Source: Chrysoperla carnea (taxonomy: Eukaryota; Arthropoda; Insecta; Neuroptera; Chrysopidae). Taken from it: a DNA stretch of 64,000 nt. The translations under genes were made by a program, and so were the position numbers. The notes beneath the pieces were generated by a model. It was not told where the DNA came from. It saw only the letters and a program-made list of their open reading frames with translations, and made no database searches. This document shows positions 22,701 through 31,496 of this stretch, piece after piece. Numbering within the stretch: the first letter of the stretch is position 1; every line of letters begins with the position of its first letter. The stretch lies in the NCBI RefSeq assembly GCF_905475395.1, contig NC_058341.1:65603501-65667500 (forward strand), in the 5' to 3' direction.

Positions 22701-23538
22701 CATAAAAGAAGTAAAAATGTTCTTAGGAATGGAAATCCATAAAACAACGAATGAAATCAAGATAACTCAACATAAAATGACTTTGCGATTACTAAATGAA
22801 TTCAATATGATGGAATGTCGTTCTGTTGAAACACCAATGGAACAAAATTTTCAGATAGATGAAACACAACAGGTTTTGGTAAACATTCCTTACAGAAGAT
22901 TGGTGTGTAGTTTGATGTATCTTGCAGTCGTCAGTAGACCGGATATAACTTTCAGTGTATCAGTGTTAAGTCGATACCTTGATAAACCTACGATGCAACT
23001 TTGGAAAGCTGCAAAACGAATCCTAAGATACCTAAGTGCAACAATGGATTATGGAATCAAATTCGAAAAAGGAAAAAGTGGTTTAGAAGGAATGTGTGAT
23101 GCTGATTGGGGTGGAGATAAACAAAGCAGGAAAAGTATTAGCGGATTTGCTGGTTTTCATTCTGGAAATATTATTGCATGGCACTCAAGGAAACAAAAGT
23201 GTGTCGCACTGTCATCTATGGAAGCAGAATATGTGTCAGCAAGTATTGCAACGCAAGAATTGGTAAATTTGAAAGGTGTTTTATCCGAATTTGGTGAATC
23301 AGTTCCAATTATATTAAAAATTGACAATCTGAGTGCAATTTCTTTAGTTAAAAATTTTGAAAACTCAAAAAGAAGTAAACACATTGAAATCAAGTATCAC
23401 TTTATAAAAGATTTGTGTAATAAAAAACAGGTTGTTTTGAAATACGTGTGCTCAAAAGAAAACTGTTCAGACATTTTCACAAAAGCTCTTGGCAGAGAAA
23501 AATTTCAAAATTTTAGAAACCTTTTTGTGAGTGCTTAA
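19726..23538 (+). CDS. Copia Gag-Pol polyprotein (1270 aa)
   Basis: I take ATG 19726 (MAVNNIVVP) rather than the in-frame TTG 24 bases upstream. The order is Ty1/copia: Gag with a CCHC knuckle (CFTCGSTLHIQVYC, near residue 205) and protease (VLDSGASNHF, near 292). Integrase follows, with an HHCC region (HKRLGHAS near 422, CSSC near 446) and a core with HSDICGP, RFDNGGEF and the PQQNGKSERMNRT glutamate. Next is RT with ALYGLRNAP and the LFVDDALI active site (near 968), then RNase H (CDADWGGD, SSMEAEYVS). It stops at TAA 23536-23538. All catalytic motifs that I can check are present. The polyprotein would be cleaved by its own protease in virus-like particles. Confidence 0.96.
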   Translation: MAVNNIVVPILEANNYNNWEFRMKLILQRENCSKALEDPPEETATNEVKLSFSKADIKAQSLIVQGVSDKHLDIIKDCTSAKSQFESLKNVFVRTSSFTKLSLWMKLINLKHDVNEGLEDHFFKFETIIRELKDQGSNINDSDQVCHFLLSLPSKYDIVVTAIETIKDVKMDFVKSRLLDEELKISSKDSIENETVFKASTNKGCFTCGSTLHIQVYCPKRKVPPHREGNKNFQQNNRGWNTNYKNYQNESYQNKRDNYRESKQAANTAEDTYVNLYAANVCNEKTGKIVFVLDSGASNHFVQDCLEPVMHDVEKLTHFVEICTANGQVMRTNKQGVLKAECQGRKINIKALIVPEIKHNLISASKMTDNGHKIIVEQEKTIITSNNFNLECEKENGLFVLKLDEIIKKTENCQVMVKNLWHKRLGHASKEAIAKLGLKMSDTICSSCVEGKATRYPFKRNEQKAKTIGELVHSDICGPINPGTYDEGKYFQVILDDCSHFVVVKILKFKNEAEKNIKEYVNEMERQFDIRVKRFRFDNGGEFSSENFKNFCRQKGIRLEYTMAYSPQQNGKSERMNRTLLNMIRTKIADSGIPKTLWGEALKCSVYELNRTPTTGLESNQTPSTMWHGRNDISKLKIFGCRSWFTIMPKGSKLEPKAKKAVMVGYCGGGYRLWLPDENKIIKSRDVRFDENIMEYKFKNNEEKRYLRAEVDVDQEEETEINTKKIETDEENEENKNHEESEEEDVVSANTRTKSGRSITRPKNLSDYEIYEAYCLLSSSSEEPKTYKEAAKSPEWQQAIERELESHKKLETWSLAELPEDKIAIDTRWIFKIKEGGQKKARLVAKGFQVPKEDEEFSYSPVCRLSTIRILLSITIQRNWTLSQIDVPTAFLNGILENDVYIKTPEGLNCQSQVLKLNRALYGLRNAPKCWNIKFNEVMTKLKFNRSEYDYCLYKNNDVYLILFVDDALITGPKEKVEKLVKDLYIEFNVKNIKEVKMFLGMEIHKTTNEIKITQHKMTLRLLNEFNMMECRSVETPMEQNFQIDETQQVLVNIPYRRLVCSLMYLAVVSRPDITFSVSVLSRYLDKPTMQLWKAAKRILRYLSATMDYGIKFEKGKSGLEGMCDADWGGDKQSRKSISGFAGFHSGNIIAWHSRKQKCVALSSMEAEYVSASIATQELVNLKGVLSEFGESVPIILKIDNLSAISLVKNFENSKRSKHIEIKYHFIKDLCNKKQVVLKYVCSKENCSDIFTKALGREKFQNFRNLFVSA

Positions 23539-23657
23539 ATTATATTAATTGAAATGTGTACTTTTTTATTTTTTTTATAATTGAAATTTTTTTTATTTTG
23601 TTTTACAATTGAAATGTATACTTTATTTTTTTTTAATACATTTAAATTGAGGCGGTG

Positions 23658-23876
23658 TGTTAGATATTAAAATTGAAATACGCGCCTCTTATAATTTTAT
23701 GTAAACAATGTATACCTAGATGGCACATATGTAAACATTAGAATATAGGAAGTAGAGTTTCAACATGTGTGTAAAAGGTGACTGAAATGAATAAAACTAA
23801 ATTGATTGTAATCGATCTTTTTTTATTATATTAAATCATTCAACAAATTTATCTTTCAATAAACATAAATTTATCA
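23658..23876 (+). repeat. 3' LTR of copia
   Basis: 219 bp, same as the 5' copy by eye. Confidence 0.95.
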
Positions 23877-23881
23877 GATAT

Positions 23882-24028
23882 ATCACATTTGTTTACCTTT
23901 TTTTTTTCATTAATCTGATTACCTTGAATCCGTTAGAATATAATGAAAATTCAAATATGGGGGTGCTATCAATACGACTTTTTAAATAAATATTCTTGGG
24001 TAATGCTTATTGTAATATATATTGGCAG
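23882..24028. other. Intron end of the giant MULE gene
   Basis: Ends in ATATTGGCAG (24028), the acceptor of the OTU exon. Confidence 0.45.
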
Positions 24029-24988
24029 GTTGCAAAACAACGTAAAATACCCTGCAACAAGTATTTAAAAGGTCTTTTGCATTATCTATGGAATGAAGGT
24101 GATCTACGAGAAAAAGTGGAACACATTTTGCAATCAAAAATCAAAGGAGCAGATTGTAAAGTACTAAAACAATCATCAAAAAATATTCCAGACAATTTCA
24201 CCAAATCAAAGGCAAATGATTCTAAAAATTTGCAGTCAAATGTCAAGGGTGGAAACAATTTCACCGAATCAAAGGTAAATAATAAAAAAAATTATTTTGA
24301 AATAATTAAGATCAATCCCGATGGTAATTGTTTATTCCGCACTCTGTCGTGCGTTATGTACGATTCCCAAAATAAGTATACATTAGTACGACAAAAAATT
24401 GTAGATTATGCAATAAACAATTTTGATAATGAAAAAGATACCTTTAATGCCAGTTGTGTAGAACGTCAATATAAAGATGCCAAAGATTACGAATTAGTTA
24501 TGGGTGTAGATAAAACTTTCGGAACTGATTTCGAACTGGGAATTTTTGCGAAAATGTATAATAAAAAAATTAATATTTGGAAATTAGATGATAAAAATAA
24601 TTTTGTTTTTTCGAGTACCATCGATGCCGAAATAATTGAAGGAGAACCGTTGAATATCTTATTTACAGGGCATGAACGAAGAGGTCACTTTGAACTTTTA
24701 AAAATCAAAAGTCAAAATAATAAGACCCTTCAAAATTTACCACAATCAAGTCAAAAATCTGTAGGTATTTACGAATTCTCTGACGATGGTCCGATAAAAC
24801 CTTATCAAGTTGAGAAAGTTCAACAATTAAAAAGAACTAATACGGAAATAGTAAATACAATAATCACTACACAACCAGTTGAAACTGAAGAAGCTTTTAG
24901 CATCTCTCGCTCTCTTCAGAATTTATTTGCCGCTTATAAGCGAGAACTGTTTAGATTCTGTTATCACTACCGATTCTTTTGCTTTTGA
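24029..24988 (+). CDS. OTU-type cysteine protease domain of the giant MULE
   Basis: The exon opens after acceptor ATTGGCAG with VAKQRKIPCNKYLKGL. After a lysine/asparagine-rich linker comes an OTU domain: the NPDGNCLFRTLSC motif near 24314-24352 supplies the catalytic aspartate and cysteine. The GHERRGHFELLKI region near 24670-24705 supplies the histidine. OTU domains remove ubiquitin chains. The frame ends at TGA 24986-24988, but a related stretch (SISRSLQN) recurs about 130 bp downstream in another frame, so the protein probably once continued into the zinc finger. OTU domains in transposons are otherwise rare. Function in transposition is unknown; protection from ubiquitin-dependent turnover is one guess. 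Confidence 0.8.
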   Translation, partial: VAKQRKIPCNKYLKGLLHYLWNEGDLREKVEHILQSKIKGADCKVLKQSSKNIPDNFTKSKANDSKNLQSNVKGGNNFTESKVNNKKNYFEIIKINPDGNCLFRTLSCVMYDSQNKYTLVRQKIVDYAINNFDNEKDTFNASCVERQYKDAKDYELVMGVDKTFGTDFELGIFAKMYNKKINIWKLDDKNNFVFSSTIDAEIIEGEPLNILFTGHERRGHFELLKIKSQNNKTLQNLPQSSQKSVGIYEFSDDGPIKPYQVEKVQQLKRTNTEIVNTIITTQPVETEEAFSISRSLQNLFAAYKRELFRFCYHYRFFCF

Positions 24989-25025
24989 AAATTTTAACCA
25001 AGTAATTGAAACTTAAGAGCCTATT

Positions 25026-25617
25026 AGCATCTCCCGCTCTCTTCAGAATTATTCGCCGGTTAGAAGCGAGAAATCTTTATCAGTTTCATTAAGTATGCAA
25101 TCTTTAAGTTCAGACGAGGATAAAAGCGTCCGATTAACATCCAAATTACATGAAAAAATTAAAACTAAAGAAAAACGCAACCTTTATAAACATGCTCTTG
25201 GATGGGTTTGGATTGTTTGATACAACAACCGCTAATATCGCTACAGGTGATTACGTAGATACGGAATTATTAAGAAATAATATTAACTCAGGGATGATAC
25301 AACTTCGTTGCCCATGCCCTTATACATATTATAGTGATTTACGCCGAAACAAATATGGCTATGTTGCGTATGCTTATTGTCGTGTAGCATCTTGCGCCGC
25401 TAGATTTCGCTTTGATATCTATGAAATTGATAATAATTACATTAAAACAGTCGTAAGTTGTACAACAAACACTTTTGAACACGATGAAGATGGTAGGATA
25501 ATTTGTAGACAAATTCGAGGTAAAAATCGTCTAAAGATGATGAAGTTACTCGAGTATCGTTCAGCTAGAAATTTGCAATTAGAAGAGAAACAGAAATGTG
25601 ACAGAGTTACTCGCTGA
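25026..25617 (+). pseudogene. Linker and zinc-binding domain of the MULE transposase
   Basis: The frame from 25026 (SISRSLQNYSPVRSEKSLS, then SLSSDEDKS) shifts near 25180-25210 into the frame of 25150-25617. That frame carries CPCPYTYYSDLRRNKYGYVAY, AYCRVASCAARFRF and a later H, forming a FLYWCH/WRKY-like zinc-binding domain as found ahead of many insect MULE transposases. It ends at TGA 25615-25617, where the next frame (EKQKCDRVTELLAESG) takes over. The SISRSLQN repeat at about 24900 and 25026 is an internal duplication. Confidence 0.65.
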
Positions 25618-27061
25618 AAGTGGACTTGGACAAAGTTGTTATAGAATAAACACTTTACACAAAATTAAATCTGAGTATAATGTTGCTCAAAGAAAAACTT
25701 TAAAATCCAATGACATTTCGGATATTATGCAATCATATATAGATGAAAGACACGAAATAGATCCGTTCATTCGACAAGTTTCATTACCTTTACGAATTAT
25801 AATGTACACTAGGAAACAATTATGTACAATAAATCAAAAAAAAAAAAAAAATATAATTCTTTATTTCGATGCTACGGGTGCTAACGCTTATATACCGGAC
25901 TTTATGAAAAGAGCAAAAATACTTTACTACTGTTTACTTCATAGAGCGACCACAGCATCAATTCCTCTAGCAAAAATGATAACAGAGCAATATAATATAA
26001 AATCGATTTCCATTTTTTTAATGGAATATAAAATGTTTGTGCGTGAAGAACTTAATTCGTGGTCTCCAGCAAAAGCGATTGTTACGGATTGGAGTTGGGC
26101 TCTCATGAATTCGGTTATGTCTGTGTGGAATGAAATTGATATAATCGGATACCTAAAAATTTGTCACGATTATTACAAGTATTCAAAACCTTTTCCGACT
26201 AGAGTAGTAATTTTATTAAGCTGCTGTGCACACACTATTCATAGAGTTAGTAGAATAATTAGTAATACCTTTTCAGAATTGGTAAACATTAAAGCATTTC
26301 TACTGGAATGTGTTGCTATATTAATTCTTTGTCGCAACCAAATTCAAATGCAAACCATGTTCCTACTAATTTTAAATATTATCCTTCGAAAGGATCAAAA
26401 TCTAATAGCAAACTATTTTAAAGAATTCAAGACAATGTTAGAAAATAACAAAACATGTTATACAGATATTAAAAAGGAATTTGAAGGTTTAAAAGAAGAA
26501 GATTCGCCATTGGAAACCGATATAGTTCCTTATCGTAAAATCGTCTCAATATATGCGAACTCAGAGTTCTATATCGAATATAGGACAATTCTAGATAAAA
26601 CAAAAAAAGAAATAGACGCGGGGCAAACAGATTTTAAAGGAACAGTTTCAAAGTATTATGCGCCTCAATTTGCGGAATACTTTACTACTAACTTTATGCC
26701 CTATTGTCCGATTTGGGGTGGACTTATGCTCGATTTAGTGGATCCACCAATATCACGGGTTTCGAATGCGTATGTCGAAGCACACAATAAATATTACAAA
26801 GAAACCATTTTAAATGGACGGCGGTTAAATAAATTAGGCGATATAGTTCGCGCACTTCGACAGTACAACGAACAATTAAATACTGTAGACGAAATAGAAA
26901 CGTCAAGATCAAAGAAAATTAACGTAAAAGAGCGTCCATTATATCCAGAAGCCGCTGCGAATCCTTTTGAAACTGAAAAGTGGGAACGAAAGAAAAAGGG
27001 TATGCAAATTACAAAAAAAAATAAAACAAAGATCTTCACACATGGATGGAAAAGTAATTAA
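25598..27061 (+). CDS. MULE transposase catalytic domain
   Basis: 487 codons to TAA 27059-27061. The three acidic positions of MULE transposases can be proposed: NIILYFDATGAN (D, near 25867), AIVTDWSWALMNSV (D, near 26084) and NAYVEAHNKYYKE (E, near 26776). A CHDYYKY...CCAHTIHR cysteine/histidine region follows the second aspartate, as in other MULEs. A run of 14 A at about 25838-25851 stays in frame. The N-terminal zinc finger and the C-terminal linker are in other frames, so the full protein is broken here. The enzyme would cut at the TIRs of the parent element. Confidence 0.8.
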   Translation: MTELLAESGLGQSCYRINTLHKIKSEYNVAQRKTLKSNDISDIMQSYIDERHEIDPFIRQVSLPLRIIMYTRKQLCTINQKKKKNIILYFDATGANAYIPDFMKRAKILYYCLLHRATTASIPLAKMITEQYNIKSISIFLMEYKMFVREELNSWSPAKAIVTDWSWALMNSVMSVWNEIDIIGYLKICHDYYKYSKPFPTRVVILLSCCAHTIHRVSRIISNTFSELVNIKAFLLECVAILILCRNQIQMQTMFLLILNIILRKDQNLIANYFKEFKTMLENNKTCYTDIKKEFEGLKEEDSPLETDIVPYRKIVSIYANSEFYIEYRTILDKTKKEIDAGQTDFKGTVSKYYAPQFAEYFTTNFMPYCPIWGGLMLDLVDPPISRVSNAYVEAHNKYYKETILNGRRLNKLGDIVRALRQYNEQLNTVDEIETSRSKKINVKERPLYPEAAANPFETEKWERKKKGMQITKKNKTKIFTHGWKSN

Positions 27062-27542
27062 AAGAATAAGCCGCAAACTCAATCCTCAGGATACAAATAG
27101 TAAAAGAGATAAAAAGATACCTCAGGAAACAAAAGAAAAAAAGAAAAATATGCGTATTAAATTGCCAAATGTAGAATCCGAAAAAGAGGAACTAGTAGAG
27201 GTATTAGCAGAAAATAAATTAGATCTGCATGTTAAGACAAATCCTGGAACAATACAGAAATTAAAAGATAAACCAGACCTGTCAGACAATAATATAAACC
27301 TTGATATAGAAGTAATTGAAAATAAAATTGCAAAACCTAATAAAAGCTCTACCGTACAGCTGTTAGATAACGGATTAATAAGACCCGACGAACCTTATAA
27401 AAAATACTATTTATCATCCACTTCGCCTTATATAAACATAAGTAGTTATACAGGGTCTCAAAAGTGTTTTATAAATAAATTTAGAAAACACCAATTGAGA
27501 ACCATGAATTACAATGTTTGGAAAGTTCGAACAGCTGGATAG
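27041..27542 (+). pseudogene. Basic linker between the MULE transposase and the Ulp1-like protease
   Basis: A shift near 27045 carries the reading into this frame (HMDGKVIKRISRKLNPQ...), which is rich in lysine, glutamate and asparagine. It has a VQLLDNGLIRPDE motif, then YLSSTSPYINISSY. It ends at TAG 27540-27542 after a further shift near 27490. No catalytic motif lies in this stretch. It could instead be the N-terminal part of a separate second protein. Confidence 0.5.
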
Positions 27543-28286
27543 ATGGCGAAATAATTGATTCATACGTGGCATGTTATATAGAAGATTGGATGAATGTAAC
27601 CTATTTCCAAACAGATATTGGGGGAACAGTTCTAGGCGATAAATGGGAATGTAGACACAACAAGGAACAGAAATCTATTATGAATATAGAAGATAATTTA
27701 AATGACATACTTTTATTACCTTATCAATTTAATGCACACTGGCGCACACTTTATTGTTTGTACAGCCGAAAAAAAAAATCGAATAATTCTGTTAGATCCT
27801 TATAAAATTACAAATGACAATACAAGAGTCATGACAGCTTTTAAGAAGTTCATTAACATTTGTGATAGCAAGTCAACTTTAAAAAAAGTACTTTACCATA
27901 AAAAAGAATGGACCAATAGGGCATGGAAAAATCGCCCATTTCAACAAGAAAATCATTTTTCGAATTGTGGCTTGTATATAATTCTATATATTATAACAAT
28001 AGCCAAAAACTCAGAAGACCCGATCAACGAAGATCAAATTTTAAATTGTCTCGATTCTATCCCTTTCGATCCTGTTAAATTTAGGGAAGAGGTAAAAGAT
28101 ACATTGTTAAGAAAGTCCGAAAATGTCCATGATAAATGTTTGCATTGCTTGCGTCAAGTCAATAAAAAAAAAGAAGTAGAATGTAACACATGCAAACGAT
28201 ACATTCAAATTGTATTCAAGGTAATGAAATGTGTTCGGAGAATGAATTCAGAGAGACTAAACCGAAAAGAAAAAGACCATCGATAG
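27498..28286 (+). pseudogene. Ulp1/SENP-type cysteine protease domain with C-terminal Cys-rich motif
   Basis: The domain starts with SWIDGEIIDSYVACYIEDW (the Ulp1 WLND.II..Y block). It has NAHWRTLYCLY (catalytic histidine, near 27735), RIILLDPYK (aspartate, near 27785) and PFQQENHFSNCGLYIILY (glutamine and cysteine, near 27940-27985). This is the full H-D-Q-C arrangement of C48 SUMO proteases. A shift in the A10 tract at 27769-27778 separates the histidine from the rest. After the domain, CLHCLRQ...CNTC suggests a RING/PHD-like zinc motif; its frame ends at TAG 28284-28286. Plant Kaonashi MULEs carry Ulp1-like proteases. Together with an OTU domain in one element this is, to me, unusual. Confidence 0.75.
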
Positions 28287-28432
28287 GCATGTTTTCAATG
28301 TGTAGGTTGTGCAAAAAGCACCATGGAAAAACTAAATCTAACAATATATTCAGGTAAAAAGTTTTTCAAATAATTCAAATAAAATTTATTGTTTCGGGAT
28401 CGATCTTATTAATTACACCTAATTTAGTAATA
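28287..28432. other. 3' non-coding part of the giant MULE
   Basis: Contains a possible alternative-frame tail with further cysteines (CRLCKKHH) up to about 28350, then AT-rich sequence leading into the right TIR. Confidence 0.35.
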
Positions 28433-28713
28433 ATTGGAAAATAACCTAATACTTTTTTATTCAGTACATTATAAAGAATCATTTTTTGATAAAATCGGTG
28501 GACGGCGGCGACCATTATTCAGTTATTTATATGTAAAAAATTTTCAAAGGGCCGGGGGGGGGGGGGTGTTTGGTCCCTTGAATTGGAAAATGACCTAATA
28601 CTTTTTTATTCAGTACATTATAAAGAATTATTTTTTGATAAAATCGGTGGACGGCGGCCTAAATTTTTTTTTTATAATTTTCAGTTAATAACTAGTTGAA
28701 ACTTCAGTTACAT
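28433..28713. repeat. Right TIR of the giant MULE
   Basis: Reverse complement of the left TIR, with about 1.6 tandem units instead of 2.1 and a G homopolymer of about 13 at 28554-28567. Ends at ...GTTACAT 28713, followed by the TAAATTTT duplication. Confidence 0.85.
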
Positions 28714-28908
28714 TAAATTTTAGTATCCATAGGAACTTGTGAAATTTAAACGATTCAACATACAAAAAATGGCCATGTATTATTTCAAATGTAGACTTTG
28801 CGAGTCGATTACTTGAAAACTGATCCGAAACTCGAAAATTTCACTCTTCATTTTCGATTTATTTTACTTTGTTTAACCATATGCAATCGTCAAATCGTGG
28901 CACCACAG

Positions 28909-29608
28909 TTATCGTACTCTCCCCAATGTTTTATCACAAATGTCACTTGAAAATGGTTGTTCACCAGTATGAGTTCGTTTATGTTGAGTCAAACTACCTT
29001 GTTGAGTAAAAGTTTTATCACAAATTTCACATGAACGGTTTTTTCCCGACGTGAGTTCGCTTATGTACAATTAAATTGCTTTGAATAGTAAATGTTTTAT
29101 TACAAATTTCACAGGAAAAAGGTTCTTCGCCAGAATGAGTCCGTTTATGTTGAACTAAATGAGTGTTTCTACTGAATGTTTTGTTACAAACTTCACATGC
29201 AAAAAATTTTACACCAAAATGAATTCTTTTATGTATAATTAACCTCTGTTTGGTAGTAAAAGTTTTATTACAAATTTCACATGCAAATACTAGTTTTCTT
29301 GTATGTAGCGACTGTGTTTCTAAAACATTTTCATCAAATTTTTCATCTTTAGTAATGAATTATGTATTTAATTGTCTTTCAAGTTTAATATTTTTATCAT
29401 TTTCTTGTTTCAAACTAGTAATACTATCACATTCACTACTGTTGTTTAATAATTCTGCCATTGCATAATTGTTTGTATCTTCTAGTATTTCAGTTTTAAT
29501 CCGCCCATTTTGTATTGTGTGAGCTGTATTTAATTGTTTTTCAAATTCAATATTTTTCTCGTTGATAAACGAAGATTTATGAATAAAATGGTCTAAATTA
29601 TTTGCCAT
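28909..29608 (-). pseudogene. Krueppel-type C2H2 zinc-finger gene, decayed
   Basis: On the minus strand ATG at 29608 starts MANNLDHFIHKSSF and an acidic N-terminal region. TAA at 29362-29360 interrupts; the same frame then continues through C2H2 fingers (CEICNKTF...[45 protein letters not shown]) with TGEKP-like linkers. A 2-base deletion near 29030 shifts the frame before the fourth finger. The last finger has lost its first cysteine (SSDICDK). It ends at TAA 28911-28909. Proteins like this are nuclear DNA-binding factors. The relative at 50250-51227 is decayed in the same way. Confidence 0.75.
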
Positions 29609-30283
29609 TTTTGAAAGTTTTTCTTATCATTTTAACAGCACCAAAGCACGTTTTCAATTTTTAATACTATTTTATATTTATCAAAAGCGTTCCTATTGAG
29701 TTTTTCAAGTACGAACGAGCAACTCCACCGATTTGTTTGTTTATTTAGTGGTAGGTCTCTATAGATGTGAGTAAGAACGTTCGCCATTTATACGAATGCC
29801 AAATAAAATATATGGTCCCTAATACTATCTTTTAGGTAAAGGTATACATTTTTTAAATTATGTAATCATTTTAAATAATTATATCACAAAAAGTACTTAT
29901 CTGCTGAAGTATATGGACTGTATACCACGTACGTGTCTAAGCAATCTATATATGGTGGGTAAAATTATTCGCCATTTTTATGCTCAAGTCAAATTGAGAA
30001 AATGTCAAAGAGGTTATACAACATAGAGGCTTAAAAGCATAGGAAACGCAATAAACATAGGATATATACATATTCTATAGCAATAAATATAATATTGTAT
30101 GGCAATAAGTAAATTATTGACCGTTAAAAAGAGACTGCCTATTATTTTGAATTATTGTATAAACACGTGCATGTCTGTGTATTTCATAGAGGTAATATAA
30201 GGCTGACCAAAACAGCTATACGCGTACTGTTTTTAGGTTTCTCTCTACACCGATCAACCGTTTGGATGGCCATATTACGGTTC
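29609..30283. other. Upstream region of the zinc-finger pseudogene
   Basis: Mostly AT-rich and without coding sense. Two similar CGCCATTT stretches occur near 29780 and 29970. No clear promoter or repeat boundary. Confidence 0.3.
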
Positions 30284-30291
30284 TATGTTAC

Positions 30292-30883
30292 CAGTGGTGG
30301 ATTTACACTAGGGGCAGTCGGGGCTAGTGCCCAGGGCGGCAAATTTTCTAGGGCGGCAAAATTTGGAAAGTGAGAAAATATTTTCAATACAATATATAAC
30401 TAATTCTTTTAAATAAACATTTTATTATTCAAGAAATATAATTTATGCATTATGTATCAAATCAAAATTTTGTATATTATAATATAGGAAATTTAAGTGA
30501 AAACTATTAAAATAGTTTAATTAATTTATTTCCATAAAGGTTTGCAAAAATAAAACTTGATATTTTTATTTTCTGGAATTGATAAATTCCAGAAATATAG
30601 TTTTTTTGAAGAATTAAAAATATTTTCAAATTATCTATGTCTTTTTGATTCTTAATTGATCAATGAATTTTCCTAAAATTGGAGAATTATCCAATAACAC
30701 TAATTAATTTAAATTTAAAAGAACAGTAATAAATAATATGTAATACATAATAAATTTTCTGCAATTAATTAGTTATCCTAATTTTTTTTAAATAAGATAT
30801 CAAAACTATTAAAATAAAATTTCAGTTATAGGGCGGCATTTTCTTCAGTGCCCCAGGGCGGCAGAAATTTAAATCCGGCCCTG
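30292..30883. mobile_element. Non-autonomous hAT-type MITE (592 bp)
   Basis: TIRs start CAGTGGTGGATTTAC at the left and CAGGGCCGGATTTAA as reverse complement at the right; GGGCGGCA blocks lie inside both ends. A perfect 8 bp duplication TATGTTAC flanks it (30284-30291 and 30884-30891). The interior is AT-rich without an open frame. The CAGGGCCGGATTTA-type end is widespread among insect hAT elements. Confidence 0.9.
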
Positions 30884-30891
30884 TATGTTAC

Positions 30892-31416
30892 TACTTCTAT
30901 CGAAAATGTTCACAAATACAAAAATTAAGCACAAGTAAAGTTAAGTTAGATATGATTAAAAATTTATGCATTTTGTCAAAATATATACCTCCTTTAGGAC
31001 TCACAATAAAAATATGCAGCTAAATTTATAAAAGAATATTTTTAATATAGCTAATTAAGTAGCTAGTTAAGGTAATAGATTGTTTGGTTAGCTTTAATAA
31101 ATCAAAACTTTTAGCAACATACCTACCTTGTTTGGTAAGCTTTAGTAAATCAAAACTTATTTTTTCGAGTGTGTGATGGGCGAAAAATAGCTCTTATCAA
31201 CCCACGTCCTTCTTGTTATTTTGTTTCTATGGTGTTAAAAATTTCTCAAGAATGGCCGAATGGAAACTAATAGCTTTTTCACGCAATGAGAAGATGGTAA
31301 ATAAAAAAGAAAAAGTTTAGCTTGCTTTCATTTTCAAAATTATGGTGCTTAATGTACTTAATAATTCATTTTTATATTAAATATATACTCATTCGCACTA
31401 GAGAAATGTCGACATC

Positions 31417-31418
<2 letters not shown>
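30892..31418. other. Intergenic AT-rich sequence
   Basis: A short imperfect duplication occurs around 31090-31160 (GCTTTAATAAATCAAAACTT and GCTTTAGTAAATCAAAACTT). Nothing else recognised. Confidence 0.4.

Positions 31419-31491
<73 letters not shown>
31419..31491. repeat. (TA)n microsatellite with short (AG)n tail
   Basis: About 35 TA units, then AAAAGAGAGAGAGAGA to about 31507. Confidence 0.95.

Positions 31492-31496
<5 letters not shown>

Larger units (their letters stand above)
19333..23876 (+). mobile_element. Intact, young copia-type LTR retrotransposon
   Basis: The LTRs (19333-19551 and 23658-23876) are both 219 bp, and I see no difference between them. The 5 bp target duplication is GATAT (19328-19332 and 23877-23881). 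The primer-binding site GGTTATGGGCCCAG (19552-19565) is the Drosophila copia type, complementary to an internal part of initiator tRNA-Met. A purine-rich GAGGCGGTG precedes the 3' LTR. One uninterrupted polyprotein frame lies between. Everything needed for activity appears present, so insertion was recent. Confidence 0.96.
3186..28713 (+). mobile_element. Giant MULE-type DNA transposon with OTU and Ulp1-type proteases and fold-back-like TIRs, enlarged by nested insertions
   Basis: Terminal inverted repeats at 3186-3590 and about 28433-28713 begin with ATGTAACTGAAG and are flanked by identical 8 bp duplications TAAATTTT (3178-3185 and 28714-28721). Internal genes encode an OTU protease, a zinc finger, a MULE transposase and a Ulp1-type protease. 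Removing the three direct insertions (hAT, Academ-like, copia, each with one target duplication where known) leaves about 6.4 kb, a reasonable size for one MULE. TIRs made of tandem units recall the Foldback/NOF group of MULEs. That family placement is inference; the TIR and duplication are seen directly. Confidence 0.8.

Noticed and set aside
3186..28713. A Maverick/Polinton because of the 25 kb span between inverted repeats
   Set aside because: No polymerase B, integrase, packaging ATPase or capsid genes; the size comes from nested transposons, and the core gene is a MULE transposase with an 8 bp duplication.
29250..29468. Plus-strand open frame
   Set aside because: Antisense of the C2H2 zinc-finger pseudogene.
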